From the NCBI GenBank assembly GCA_012516755.1, contig JAAYWE010000065.1, positions 1-29,661 on the forward strand: a stretch of DNA of 29,661 bases. The letters are read 5' to 3'. The notes below the pieces were generated by a model that saw nothing but the letters and a program-made list of their open reading frames with translations, was not told the DNA's origin and did not search any database. Source of the stretch: Treponema sp. (GTDB lineage: Bacteria > Spirochaetota > Spirochaetia > Treponematales > Rectinemataceae). Below are positions 1 through 7,118 of the stretch, in pieces. The position numbers and the translations under genes are program-made. Position 1 is the first letter of the stretch. Each line of letters begins with the position of its first letter.

Positions 1-672
1 CGAGCCGATGCATTGTGCAATCAGCTTTCAGCTCAAGGGATTTTGCCTATTTTGAGTGGTGGAACTGGCTATTACCTCATGAATTTCATCTGTGGCTTGC
101 CCACTTCTCCGCCAAGCTCCCGAGCAATTCGTGCCCAGGTTGGTAGAGATCTGGATGAATTCGGGCCTCAAGTCTTAAGAGAAGAGCTTGCGGAGGTTGA
201 TCCCAATGCCGCCGCTCGAATTCATGAGCGAGATATCTATAGACTTACAAGAGCCATCGAGATTCTCAGGACCTCAGGAAAACCGCCAAGTCTATTTGCC
301 CCTAAGAAGGCCATTCGTTCAGGTAGAAAATTCATTGTTATTGGAATAACGCGAAGTCGTGAGGAATTGCATGTACGAATCCATGAACGAGTTGAAGCCA
401 TGATGAAGGAAGGTCTTGCTTCCGAAATTGAGAAACTTAAGAGTCTGGGCTATAGTTCTAAGGATCCGGGTCTTCGAGCCATTGGATATCGCGAATTTTT
501 CGAACTCGAAGAGGATCCGATCGAAAGAATATCCAGTGCCATAGAATTGCACACAAGGCAATACGCAAAGCGTCAAATGACATTTTTCCGCGCTTTGCCA
601 GGAATTATCTGGATAGAGCCATATCCTGCAGATTTTTATCGAGTTTTGAAAGAAATCGGATCGAATAGCTAA
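1..672 (+). CDS. miaA: tRNA dimethylallyltransferase, 3' part (5' end outside window)
   Basis: MiaA transfers a dimethylallyl group from DMAPP to N6 of A37 in tRNAs that read UNN codons. The frame is open from base 1, so the gene starts upstream of the window; about 223 residues are visible of a family length near 300, and the N-terminal P-loop is missing. Visible family features are the GGTGYYL loop near the window start, the following segment ending in ICGLPT, the DIYRLTRAIEI stretch, and the C-terminal GLRAIGYREF and TRQYAKRQMTFFR segments. The first TTG in the window (13) lies in the middle of the domain and is not a real start. It ends 116 bp before the next gene. Family assignment is firm from these motifs; the symbol follows from it. 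Confidence 0.95.
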   Translation, partial: RADALCNQLSAQGILPILSGGTGYYLMNFICGLPTSPPSSRAIRAQVGRDLDEFGPQVLREELAEVDPNAAARIHERDIYRLTRAIEILRTSGKPPSLFAPKKAIRSGRKFIVIGITRSREELHVRIHERVEAMMKEGLASEIEKLKSLGYSSKDPGLRAIGYREFFELEEDPIERISSAIELHTRQYAKRQMTFFRALPGIIWIEPYPADFYRVLKEIGSNS

Positions 673-788
673 AGCGAGGCTATGCACAGTGACGTTCTGC
701 GATTTTTGGCATTCCAAGATGGCGTAACATAGCCCTAGTTTTCATCTATTTGCTCTTTCTATAGACAGACTGAAGCGAGGTCGCTATA

Positions 789-1280
789 GTGCCCGTGATG
801 AATGCAGACCTCATTAGGACGATTGTTCTTTCGATTCTTCCAGTGTCGGAATTGAGGGGAGCAATTCCATACGCCGTTTACAAGGGATTTTCCATTCCTA
901 TTGCAGCTATCATATCTATTGCCGCTAATATATGTATACCAATTATAGCTTTTTTATTCCTGGAAAGCCTTCATAGACTCTTATATAAGATTCCGCAATA
1001 TAAGCGATTCTTCGACAGAGTTGTGAATAGAGCGCGAGCTAAGGTACACACAAAAGTGGAAAAATATGGCTATTGGGGTCTCTTGCTCTTTGTGGCTATA
1101 CCCCTGCCAGCAACGGGTGCATGGACAGGGACTTTGGGTGCATGGATACTTGGGCTTTCGCATAAGAAGGCTTTTTTCGCCATTGCCGGAGGTGTCATTC
1201 TGGCGGGCATAATAGTCAGCATTTTGGTAGCATTATGGGGAGTCGGCGCTCAGACTATTTTTTTACGACCAGTCAACTGA
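789..1280 (+). CDS. Small integral membrane protein, PF06695 (small multidrug export) family
   Basis: A 163-residue hydrophobic protein with about five membrane segments. The SELRGAIPYAV stretch near residues 20-30 and the AIPLPATGAWTGTLGAWILG stretch near 104-123 are typical of the COG2426/PF06695 family. That family is named small multidrug export protein, but its transport role is poorly established, so I give no symbol. The GTG at 789 is preferred: AGCGAGG at 774-780 lies 8 nt upstream. An ATG three codons later (798) is the alternative. A short basic region around residues 62-88 is probably a cytoplasmic loop. It stands alone between miaA and the HD-domain gene on the same strand. Substrate and function are unknown. 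Confidence 0.8.
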   Translation: MPVMNADLIRTIVLSILPVSELRGAIPYAVYKGFSIPIAAIISIAANICIPIIAFLFLESLHRLLYKIPQYKRFFDRVVNRARAKVHTKVEKYGYWGLLLFVAIPLPATGAWTGTLGAWILGLSHKKAFFAIAGGVILAGIIVSILVALWGVGAQTIFLRPVN

Positions 1281-1281
1281 G

Positions 1282-1311
1282 TTGCATGATCTGATAGGTG
1301 GCTGGTAGAAT
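1282..1311 (+). promoter_or_regulatory. Candidate sigma70-type promoter for the HD-domain gene
   Basis: TTGCAT (1282-1287) and TAGAAT (1306-1311) are separated by 18 bp. Each has a few mismatches to the consensus. The predicted start of transcription falls inside the palindrome at 1312-1326. Judged by eye only. Confidence 0.35.
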
Positions 1312-1326
1312 TGAATCGTCGATTCA
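1312..1326. promoter_or_regulatory. Perfect 15-bp palindrome, possible operator
   Basis: TGAATCG-T-CGATTCA is a perfect inverted repeat with 7-bp arms and one central base. It lies just downstream of a candidate -10 box (1306-1311), a usual place for a repressor site. The binding protein is unknown, and a chance occurrence is not excluded. Confidence 0.4.
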
Positions 1327-1349
1327 TAGACATAAAGACCATTTGAAAA

Positions 1350-1364
1350 CTCTTTGAAAAAGAG
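1350..1364 (+). promoter_or_regulatory. Small hairpin covering the ribosome binding site of the HD-domain gene
   Basis: CTCTTT (1350-1355) and AAAGAG (1359-1364) are perfectly complementary around a 3-nt loop. The second arm contains most of the AGAGG (1361-1365) that is the best Shine-Dalgarno for the ATG at 1377. The stem is AU-rich and weak, so a real effect on translation is only a possibility. Confidence 0.3.
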
Positions 1365-1376
1365 GCTGATTCGGAC

Positions 1377-2630
1377 ATGTCGGAAATTTCGCTCTTGAAT
1401 GCACTCTTGCATGGCTTCGATGTTGTGGTAAGAGATCCTGTATGGGGAGATGTGCACATGGATTCATCGCTCCATGCGCTATTTCAATCCAAAGCCTTCA
1501 TGGTTTTAGACCGAATCCGACAGCTGGGACCAGTGGCGCTGGTTTATCCCGGCGCAACGCATACCAGGAAAGCTCATAGCCTCGGAGTATATCATATAGC
1601 GCGGCGTATGGCCTTGGCTTTAGTTGAAAAGGGAGAAATAGACTTTGTCAGCAAGGAAGGGCTTCGCTCTTTTTTGGTTGCATCTCTTTGCCATGATATC
1701 GGGCATTATCCCTATGCGCATTCTCTAAAAGAACTTCCCCTTGAGCGCCATGAAGCTCTTGCTGGAGAAATGATAATTTCAAGTCCTCTAAGAGAGCACA
1801 TTCTTGAATGTGGCGCGGACCCTGAGCAGACCGCATCTATCATAGATCCCGACCGAACAGAGAATAAGAGCAGAGAGACGCTTCTTTTCTGCTCTTTTTT
1901 ATCAGGTGTACTAGATCCAGATAAAATCGATTACTTGACGCGTGATGCATTCTATTGTGGCGTTCCATATGGCATACAAGATGCTGACTACATAATGCGA
2001 CGACTCATAGTGCATGATGACAGACTTGCCATCGATTTGAAAGGTGAAATGAGCATTGAAGCCCTGATCTTTGCAAAGTATCAAATGTATCGCGCTGTTT
2101 ACTGGCACTCCGTTGTAAGAGCCGCAACAGCCATGGTCAGAAAGGCAGTGTACCTGGGATTGGCTTCTAATGTCCTTTTACCTTCGCAACTGTATGGTAT
2201 CGATGATACGAATTTCAATAGGCTTATGAGTAGTCCTAGATTCCCTCCTTTTAGGCTTGCAAGGGAAGCTGAAGAGAAACGAGTATACAAGCTTGCGGCT
2301 GAACATGTTTTCGATGAATCCAACCCTCTGCATAGAGACCTATTGGATATCGTAAAGCGCACGGAAGCGGAAAGTGCGCTTGCTCAAGCGGCGGATATAG
2401 CAGAAAATGATGTAGTTATAGATATTCCTGAGCGGATCAAGTTAGAAACCGATTTGATGGTTCAAGTGGACAATTCTTTCGAACCTTTTGATCAGCGTTC
2501 AACTCTATTTTGTCCCAATATAGTGGAAAAAGTAGCTGAAGCGTTGAGAACAATCAGAATATATATCCGGCCCATAGATGGCATCGATTCCAGCAAGATT
2601 GCCTCGTTGGTCGATACTCTGCTTGACTGA
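1377..2630 (+). CDS. HD-domain phosphohydrolase (COG1078, dNTP triphosphohydrolase-like)
   Basis: A 417-residue cytosolic protein of the HD superfamily. The metal ligands are visible: the AHSLGV histidine near residue 67, the HD pair in LCHDIGHYPYAHS near 106-107, and the late aspartate in LDPDKIDYLTRDAF near 183. The GVPYGIQDADYI segment that follows is typical of the COG1078 branch, whose characterised members hydrolyse dNTPs; the exact substrate here is not shown by sequence. ATG 1377 is used with AGAGG at 1361-1365 upstream. The gene has its own candidate promoter and is followed by a 163-bp gap that holds the dcw promoter, so it is probably not part of the dcw transcript. Some read-through is possible because no strong terminator follows. 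Confidence 0.88.
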   Translation: MSEISLLNALLHGFDVVVRDPVWGDVHMDSSLHALFQSKAFMVLDRIRQLGPVALVYPGATHTRKAHSLGVYHIARRMALALVEKGEIDFVSKEGLRSFLVASLCHDIGHYPYAHSLKELPLERHEALAGEMIISSPLREHILECGADPEQTASIIDPDRTENKSRETLLFCSFLSGVLDPDKIDYLTRDAFYCGVPYGIQDADYIMRRLIVHDDRLAIDLKGEMSIEALIFAKYQMYRAVYWHSVVRAATAMVRKAVYLGLASNVLLPSQLYGIDDTNFNRLMSSPRFPPFRLAREAEEKRVYKLAAEHVFDESNPLHRDLLDIVKRTEAESALAQAADIAENDVVIDIPERIKLETDLMVQVDNSFEPFDQRSTLFCPNIVEKVAEALRTIRIYIRPIDGIDSSKIASLVDTLLD

Positions 2631-2659
2631 AAATTTCCATACTGCCAAATCTCATGACC

Positions 2660-2675
2660 CTATACATATGTATAG
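2660..2675. promoter_or_regulatory. Perfect 16-bp palindrome upstream of the dcw promoter
   Basis: CTATACATATGTATAG is a perfect palindrome. As RNA it would form a 6-bp AU-rich stem with an ATAT loop. A weak CAAAAA/TTTTTG stem (2677-2682 with 2690-2695) and a T-rich stretch follow. It could be a weak terminator for the HD-domain gene or an operator about 50 bp upstream of the -35 box. The sequence alone does not decide. Confidence 0.4.
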
Positions 2676-2726
2676 CCAAAAAAGATAGGTTTTTGTTTTC
2701 TGTCGATTCTTTTTCCTAAAGTTTCG

Positions 2727-2754
2727 TTGACACATCAAGATTAGCGCTTAAAAT
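2727..2754 (+). promoter_or_regulatory. Sigma70-type promoter of the dcw cluster
   Basis: TTGACA (2727-2732) matches the -35 consensus exactly. TAAAAT (2749-2754) follows after a 16-bp spacer with one mismatch to TATAAT. Transcription would begin near 2761, giving a leader of only about 40 nt that consists almost entirely of the MraZ-type repeats. It is the best promoter in the window by eye. Confidence 0.75.
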
Positions 2755-2763
2755 GATAAATAG

Positions 2764-2803
2764 GTGGTAAATTGTGGTAAATGGTAGGAAATAGTGGGAA
2801 TGA
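2764..2803 (+). promoter_or_regulatory. MraZ-binding repeats: four 10-bp direct repeats
   Basis: Four head-to-tail decamers are visible: GTGGTAAATT (2764-2773), GTGGTAAATG (2774-2783), GTAGGAAATA (2784-2793) and GTGGGAATGA (2794-2803). MraZ in other bacteria binds TGGGA-like repeats with a 10-bp period next to its own promoter, and this array fits that pattern. The last repeat contains the mraZ start codon at 2800, and the third contains its likely Shine-Dalgarno (AGGA, 2786-2789). Binding would cover both the start of transcription and the translation start region. Autoregulation of mraZ and the downstream division genes is the likely role. Confidence 0.85.
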
Positions 2804-3243
2804 AATCTTTGACCGGTGAATTCAGAAACACTCTTGATGAGAAAGGCCGTCTTTCTCTTCCTGCCCGCTTGCGAGCTAATCTATCGTCGACGCTCGTACT
2901 CACGCAGGGGGTTGACCCTTGCTTATGGCTCTTTGTGCCTGAAGAATGGGAAGTTCTTTCTCAGCGGATTCTTGCCACCACAAGTCTTTTTCAAGCCCGT
3001 TCGCGCCTAATACAGCGAAGAATCATTGCTCCTGCCCAAGAAGTAGAGGTGGACAAACTGGGTCGAATATTTATTCCTCAAAGCCTGAGAGAATGGGCTG
3101 GATTATCGAAAGAGTGTGTTATCCTTGCCATTTCTCGTTATATCGAAATATGGGACTGTCAGAGATATCAAGCCTATATGGCAGAAAAACAATCGGAGTT
3201 CCTTATGGCTGCCGAAGAGCTTGGTGGGCTTACACTTTCTTGA
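2800..3243 (+). CDS. mraZ: Transcriptional regulator MraZ
   Basis: MraZ is a DNA-binding protein with two SpoVT-AbrB-like domains that usually represses its own dcw operon. The 147 residues show both signature DxxxR loops: DEKGR at 13-17, followed by LSLPARLR, and DKLGR at 85-89, followed by IFIPQSLR. Length is normal for the family. I chose ATG 2800, with AGGA at 2786-2789 ten nt upstream. A GTG at 2794 is in frame with the same AGGA only 4 nt away and cannot be excluded; it would add two residues. It is the first gene of the dcw cluster, with rsmH starting 10 nt after its stop. The four repeats at 2764-2803 are its probable operator. Confidence 0.95.
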   Translation: MKSLTGEFRNTLDEKGRLSLPARLRANLSSTLVLTQGVDPCLWLFVPEEWEVLSQRILATTSLFQARSRLIQRRIIAPAQEVEVDKLGRIFIPQSLREWAGLSKECVILAISRYIEIWDCQRYQAYMAEKQSEFLMAAEELGGLTLS

Positions 3244-3253
3244 GGGATTGTCT

Positions 3254-4276
3254 ATGCAGGGTAAGCGCATGATACGAACGCAAAAACCCTACTCTGATAA
3301 AGAGAGCGGCATGGATTTTTTCTTACATACGCCAGTAATGCTGGAACAGCTATGCAATCTTGCCTCCACAATAAAGCCCATGACCCTCTATGTAGATTGC
3401 ACAATTGGAGCGGGCGGACATGCCGAAGCGCTCTTAAAAAAATATGAAGGGCTTCGTTGCATTGGCATCGACGCAGATCCAGATGCTTGCAATCGTGCTG
3501 CCGAGCGACTTAAGCCGTTTGCAGATAGGCTTTTAATAATCAATGGTTACTATGATGAGGTTCTTTCTGACATTCGAAATAAGAGAGCTGGTTATTGCAT
3601 TCCCGGTGACTTTTCTTCCTGTCTTTGCAATGAGAATGGCGAATCAAGATTTTCTCTCGTACTATTCGATCTTGGTATCTCGATGTATCAGCTTAGGAGC
3701 TCAGGAAGAGGTTTTTCCTTCTATGCAGATGAGCCATTGGACATGCGTCTTTATCCATATTCACAGTGTACCGCAGGAGAACTGGTCAACCGACTTTCGG
3801 AAATGGAACTGGCGGATGCAATTTTCAAATTTGGAGAAGAACGCTTTTCCAGACAAATTGCGCATGCGATAGTTCAAAAGAGGAAGAAAGAACGTATCCG
3901 TACATCATCTGAGTTGGCTTCGATCATATCTGGTGCAGTGCCTGTCAAATATCGCAACGGACGCATTCATCCCGCAACCCGAACATTTCAAGCGCTTCGC
4001 ATCTTGGTCAACGATGAGCTTGGTCGTCTTGAGAGAGCTTGTATCGATGCTCTGAATTTGCTCAGCCCCGGAGCCGTCTGTGCGGTGATAACTTTTCATT
4101 CACTAGAAGATCGCATTGTCAAGAACATATTCGCGGAAGAAGCCAAGAATAGCCACTTTTCGCTCGAATGGAAAAAGCCCCAGTCTCCAACATTAGAAGA
4201 GCTACGAAATAATCCCTCATCACGATCCGCTAAATTTCGAGCCATTCGAGCAAATGCTCGAGAGGAACAGAAATGA
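3254..4276 (+). CDS. rsmH: 16S rRNA (cytosine-1402-N4)-methyltransferase RsmH
   Basis: RsmH (MraW) methylates N4 of C1402 in 16S rRNA with S-adenosylmethionine. The 340 residues contain HTPVML near 25-30, the SAM loop VDCTIGAGGHAEAL (47-60), the acidic GIDADPDA (71-78), a DLGIS segment followed by RGFSF and PLDMRLY, RIHPATRTFQALRI, and ITFHSLEDRIVK near the C-terminus. ATG 3254 is chosen because GAGGG (3242-3246) sits 7 nt upstream and overlaps the mraZ stop. An ATG at 3269 is possible. The frame is open far upstream inside mraZ, but that part does not resemble RsmH. The family usually has SSxQLD where this protein has SMYQLR, a mild change. The stop overlaps the ftsL start as ATGA. Confidence 0.96.
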   Translation: MQGKRMIRTQKPYSDKESGMDFFLHTPVMLEQLCNLASTIKPMTLYVDCTIGAGGHAEALLKKYEGLRCIGIDADPDACNRAAERLKPFADRLLIINGYYDEVLSDIRNKRAGYCIPGDFSSCLCNENGESRFSLVLFDLGISMYQLRSSGRGFSFYADEPLDMRLYPYSQCTAGELVNRLSEMELADAIFKFGEERFSRQIAHAIVQKRKKERIRTSSELASIISGAVPVKYRNGRIHPATRTFQALRILVNDELGRLERACIDALNLLSPGAVCAVITFHSLEDRIVKNIFAEEAKNSHFSLEWKKPQSPTLEELRNNPSSRSAKFRAIRANAREEQK

Positions 4277-4578
4277 ATGCAAGGCGCTTTTGGTTTTCCG
4301 GAATAATAATCTGCCTTTTGTTTATAGCCCTGGTGTATCAAACAACGCGCTATGCTGCTTTGAGAGCCGAAGTAAGAGAATTAGAGCGGGCTGAGCTGGA
4401 TCTGCTAAAAGTGGGCAGAGAATTGGATGCAGATATCACAAAACTTGCCAACCTGGAGCGTATTGAGAGAGCCGCAATCAGAAAAGGAATGATAGTCGCG
4501 ACTCCGGAACAGCGTATCATCGTAACCGAGAGACAGGAACAGAAGGCTTCGGAGGTGAGCAATAATGGAAGACAATAG
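4273..4578 (+). CDS. ftsL: Cell division protein FtsL-like
   Basis: A 101-residue bitopic membrane protein: a short basic N-terminus, one membrane segment at about residues 6-24, then a heptad-rich, charged helix (about 27-62) likely to form a coiled coil in the periplasm. This architecture, with its position between rsmH and murF, is the basis for calling FtsL; sequence similarity in this family is low. In other bacteria FtsL joins FtsQ and FtsB and activates FtsWI septal synthesis. The start overlaps the rsmH stop by 4 nt, and the end overlaps murF by 14 nt. No ftsI gene follows, although ftsI is the usual neighbour in enterobacteria. Confidence 0.8.
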   Translation: MNARRFWFSGIIICLLFIALVYQTTRYAALRAEVRELERAELDLLKVGRELDADITKLANLERIERAAIRKGMIVATPEQRIIVTERQEQKASEVSNNGRQ

Positions 4579-6034
4579 CATCGCTTCCGACCAGCAGGTT
4601 TTGTTCTACGCGGGCGAACTTGCTGGTATCATTGGAGCCACTTGTAAGGGCGAGCTTAATACTCCGATATGTTCCGTTGTCACCGATTCGAGGCTAGTAG
4701 AGCCAAACAGCATGTTTGTTGCTCTCAAGGGCGAGAGAACAGATGGTCATCATCATATTCTCGAGGCAATCAAAAATGGAGCAAGGACAATTCTTGCGGA
4801 AATAGATGAAAAAGATGCGGCTATTGCTTCAATTCGAGATAGCGGTCTTGTTGCGGAAACCTGTCTTCTCCTTATTGATTCTCCTCTTTCTGGCCTTCAG
4901 AATGCGGCTCGGGAATATCGAAGAAGGCAGAATCTACTCAGAATTGGAGTGACAGGATCTAGCGGTAAGACAACTACCAAGGAATGCATTGCTTCTATGC
5001 TATCAGCATGCTTCCCAGAAGAGAGCATCGCAATGAGTCCTGGAAATCTGAATTCTGATATTGGGCTTGCTCTTGCCATTTTTGGCATTGAACCTCGACA
5101 TAAGATAGGCATCTTTGAGATGGGCATCAATCGCAAGGGTGAGATGGACGAGCTAGCCAAAATGTACGAGCCGGAAATTGCGCTCATAACCAATATAGGC
5201 TCGGCACATGTTGGCATGTTTGGTTCTAGAGACGAAATTGCAAGGGAAAAAAGCAGGATATTCTCATATTTCGATGGCCAACAAAAGGCCTTGTTATGGG
5301 AAGACGACGACTACAGAACCTACCTTTCTTCAAAAGTGAAAGGTTCTGTTTATTATTTTGGGCTTCGTAGTACTGAGGGACTTGGGCGCATCGAGAACAA
5401 AGGTCTGGATGGTTGGAAAATCGAATGGAAAGGTCAGACCTTAGATTTCCGTCTTCCCGGCAAACACAATCTCCTAAATGCATGTGCTGCCTTATCGATA
5501 GCGATACTTATGGAGCTTGATCCGATTTTAGCGGTTCAGGGGCTTTCAAAAGTGCAGCCTCTTTTTGGTCGCTCGGAAATCTGTAAAGGCAAGATCACTG
5601 TATTTCAGGATTATTACAATGCAAACCCCAACAGCATGGCTGCCGCGATCGACTTCCTTTCTGGAATATCATCGACGAATCGCAAAGTCTTGATCCTCGG
5701 TTCCATGTTGGAGCTTGGAAAAGAAAGCGATAATGCGCATCGCGATGTGGGTTTTATGGTGGCAGAAATGAAGCCAGAGGCTGTTTTTCTTTTTGGAGAA
5801 GAAATGAAAGCAGCCGAAGCCGCACTCAAAGAAGCTGCTTTTAGAGGCGTCTTGATGCATACGACAGACATGGGGAATCTGATTGATACGGTTTCCAGTT
5901 ATGTTAGAGAAGGTGATCTTGTTCTCATAAAGGGTTCGCGAAGTATGGCTCTTGAAAGGATCTCGCACGCTTTCCAGGAAAAAGGGCTCATAGATTTGTC
6001 TGAATCGAGCAAAGGAGGATGTCATGCTTCGTGA
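4565..6034 (+). CDS. murF: UDP-N-acetylmuramoyl-tripeptide--D-alanyl-D-alanine ligase
   Basis: MurF adds D-Ala-D-Ala to UDP-MurNAc-tripeptide using ATP, completing the soluble peptidoglycan precursor. The 489 residues show the N-terminal substrate domain (VTDSR near 39-43), the P-loop GSSGKTT (131-137), the Mur-ligase NLNSDIGL, EMGINRKGEM and ITNIGSAH segments, and the C-terminal DYYNANPNSM motif with LGSMLELG. It starts at ATG 4565 with GGAGGTGA (4551-4558) 6 nt upstream, within the end of ftsL, so translational coupling is likely. It overlaps mraY by 11 nt, pairing the last soluble step with the first membrane step. Length is slightly over the family norm of about 450. Confidence 0.97.
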   Translation: MEDNSIASDQQVLFYAGELAGIIGATCKGELNTPICSVVTDSRLVEPNSMFVALKGERTDGHHHILEAIKNGARTILAEIDEKDAAIASIRDSGLVAETCLLLIDSPLSGLQNAAREYRRRQNLLRIGVTGSSGKTTTKECIASMLSACFPEESIAMSPGNLNSDIGLALAIFGIEPRHKIGIFEMGINRKGEMDELAKMYEPEIALITNIGSAHVGMFGSRDEIAREKSRIFSYFDGQQKALLWEDDDYRTYLSSKVKGSVYYFGLRSTEGLGRIENKGLDGWKIEWKGQTLDFRLPGKHNLLNACAALSIAILMELDPILAVQGLSKVQPLFGRSEICKGKITVFQDYYNANPNSMAAAIDFLSGISSTNRKVLILGSMLELGKESDNAHRDVGFMVAEMKPEAVFLFGEEMKAAEAALKEAAFRGVLMHTTDMGNLIDTVSSYVREGDLVLIKGSRSMALERISHAFQEKGLIDLSESSKGGCHAS

Positions 6035-7106
6035 ATTTCTTCTTCCTTTAGTAAAATATTTTACCCCTTTCAATATTTTCAGATATCTGACTTTCCGATC
6101 CGCTTACGCTGCAGTCACTGCTCTTTTGATTAGCTATGTCTTGGGCCCATGGCTTATCGATCGGTTAAGGGTGCTCAAGTTTGGGCAATCGGTGCGATTG
6201 GACGGACCTCAGAGTCATTTGGCGAAAACAGGAACACCCACTATGGGTGGTATTTTGATAATATTGTCGGTCTTGATATCTGTTGTGTTATGGATAGATA
6301 TATCAAGCGTATATTGTTGGATCGCACTTTCGGCGCTTATAGGCTTTGGCCTCATCGGAGCTGCGGATGACATCCTCAAGATTAAGAAACATAGCTCGGA
6401 TGGACTCTCTGTTGTTCAAAAGCTAATCCTACAATTCATTGTCTCGACTATAATTGTCTATTCGATTTATCGCGCAACAGGTCCTTCTATAACAAAGCTA
6501 TATGTTCCATTTTTCAAGGTCCATGTCGTAGATCTCGGAGTATATTGGTTGCCAATAGCCATTATTTATGTTGCCACATGGTCGAATGCGGTCAACATAA
6601 CCGATGGGCTAGATGGTCTTGCCGTGGGGCTCGTAATCTTTGCAGTCCTGGCTTTTTCTGTCCTGACATACGTAACTAGCCGAGCAGATTGGTCGCAATA
6701 TCTGGGGCTTCCATATATCAAGCAGGCGAGCGAACTCACGGTGTTCAATTTTGCTTTGTTAGGTGCCTGTGTAGGATTCCTATGGTTTAATGCTCATCCG
6801 GCAGAGATATTCATGGGAGATGTCGGTTCTCTCTCTCTTGGCGGAGTCCTAGCTGTACTCTCGCTCATGGTTAAAAAAGAAATTCTTCTTTTGGTCATCG
6901 GTGGTGTTTTTGTGGTCGAGATTGGCTCCGTAATGCTGCAAGTGGTCTACTTCAAGCTGACCAAGGGGAAAAGGCTTTTCCTCATGGCACCTCTTCACCA
7001 TCACTTCGAGCTAAGTGGTTTGAAGGAGACAAAAGTTGTCGTGAGGTTTTGGATTATGGGAGGTATTTTTGCCTTGATTGCATTGTCAACGCTGAAGATT
7101 CAATGA
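6024..7106 (+). CDS. mraY: Phospho-N-acetylmuramoyl-pentapeptide transferase (lipid I synthase)
   Basis: MraY transfers phospho-MurNAc-pentapeptide onto undecaprenyl phosphate to make lipid I in the inner membrane. The 360-residue polytopic protein has the hallmark motifs: DGPQSHLAKTGTPTMGG (60-76), the aspartate pair in GAADD (115-116), NAVNITDGLDGLA, FMGDVGSLSLGG with the catalytic aspartate, and the APLHHHFE histidine cluster. Length matches the family. ATG 6024 has AAAGGAGG (6011-6018) 5 nt upstream and lies inside the murF end. It is followed 12 nt later by ftsW. murD, which often lies between mraY and ftsW, is absent here. Confidence 0.98.
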   Translation: MLREFLLPLVKYFTPFNIFRYLTFRSAYAAVTALLISYVLGPWLIDRLRVLKFGQSVRLDGPQSHLAKTGTPTMGGILIILSVLISVVLWIDISSVYCWIALSALIGFGLIGAADDILKIKKHSSDGLSVVQKLILQFIVSTIIVYSIYRATGPSITKLYVPFFKVHVVDLGVYWLPIAIIYVATWSNAVNITDGLDGLAVGLVIFAVLAFSVLTYVTSRADWSQYLGLPYIKQASELTVFNFALLGACVGFLWFNAHPAEIFMGDVGSLSLGGVLAVLSLMVKKEILLLVIGGVFVVEIGSVMLQVVYFKLTKGKRLFLMAPLHHHFELSGLKETKVVVRFWIMGGIFALIALSTLKIQ

Positions 7107-7118
7107 GGTTGTTGGTAG

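Noticed and set aside
2101..2115. TGGCAC followed by TTGTA resembling a sigma54 promoter
   Set aside because: The spacing between the GG and GC elements is wrong, and it lies inside the HD-domain coding sequence.
3116..3253. Longer RsmH starting inside mraZ
   Set aside because: The added residues do not resemble RsmH, overlap the mraZ coding frame, and a good Shine-Dalgarno precedes ATG 3254.
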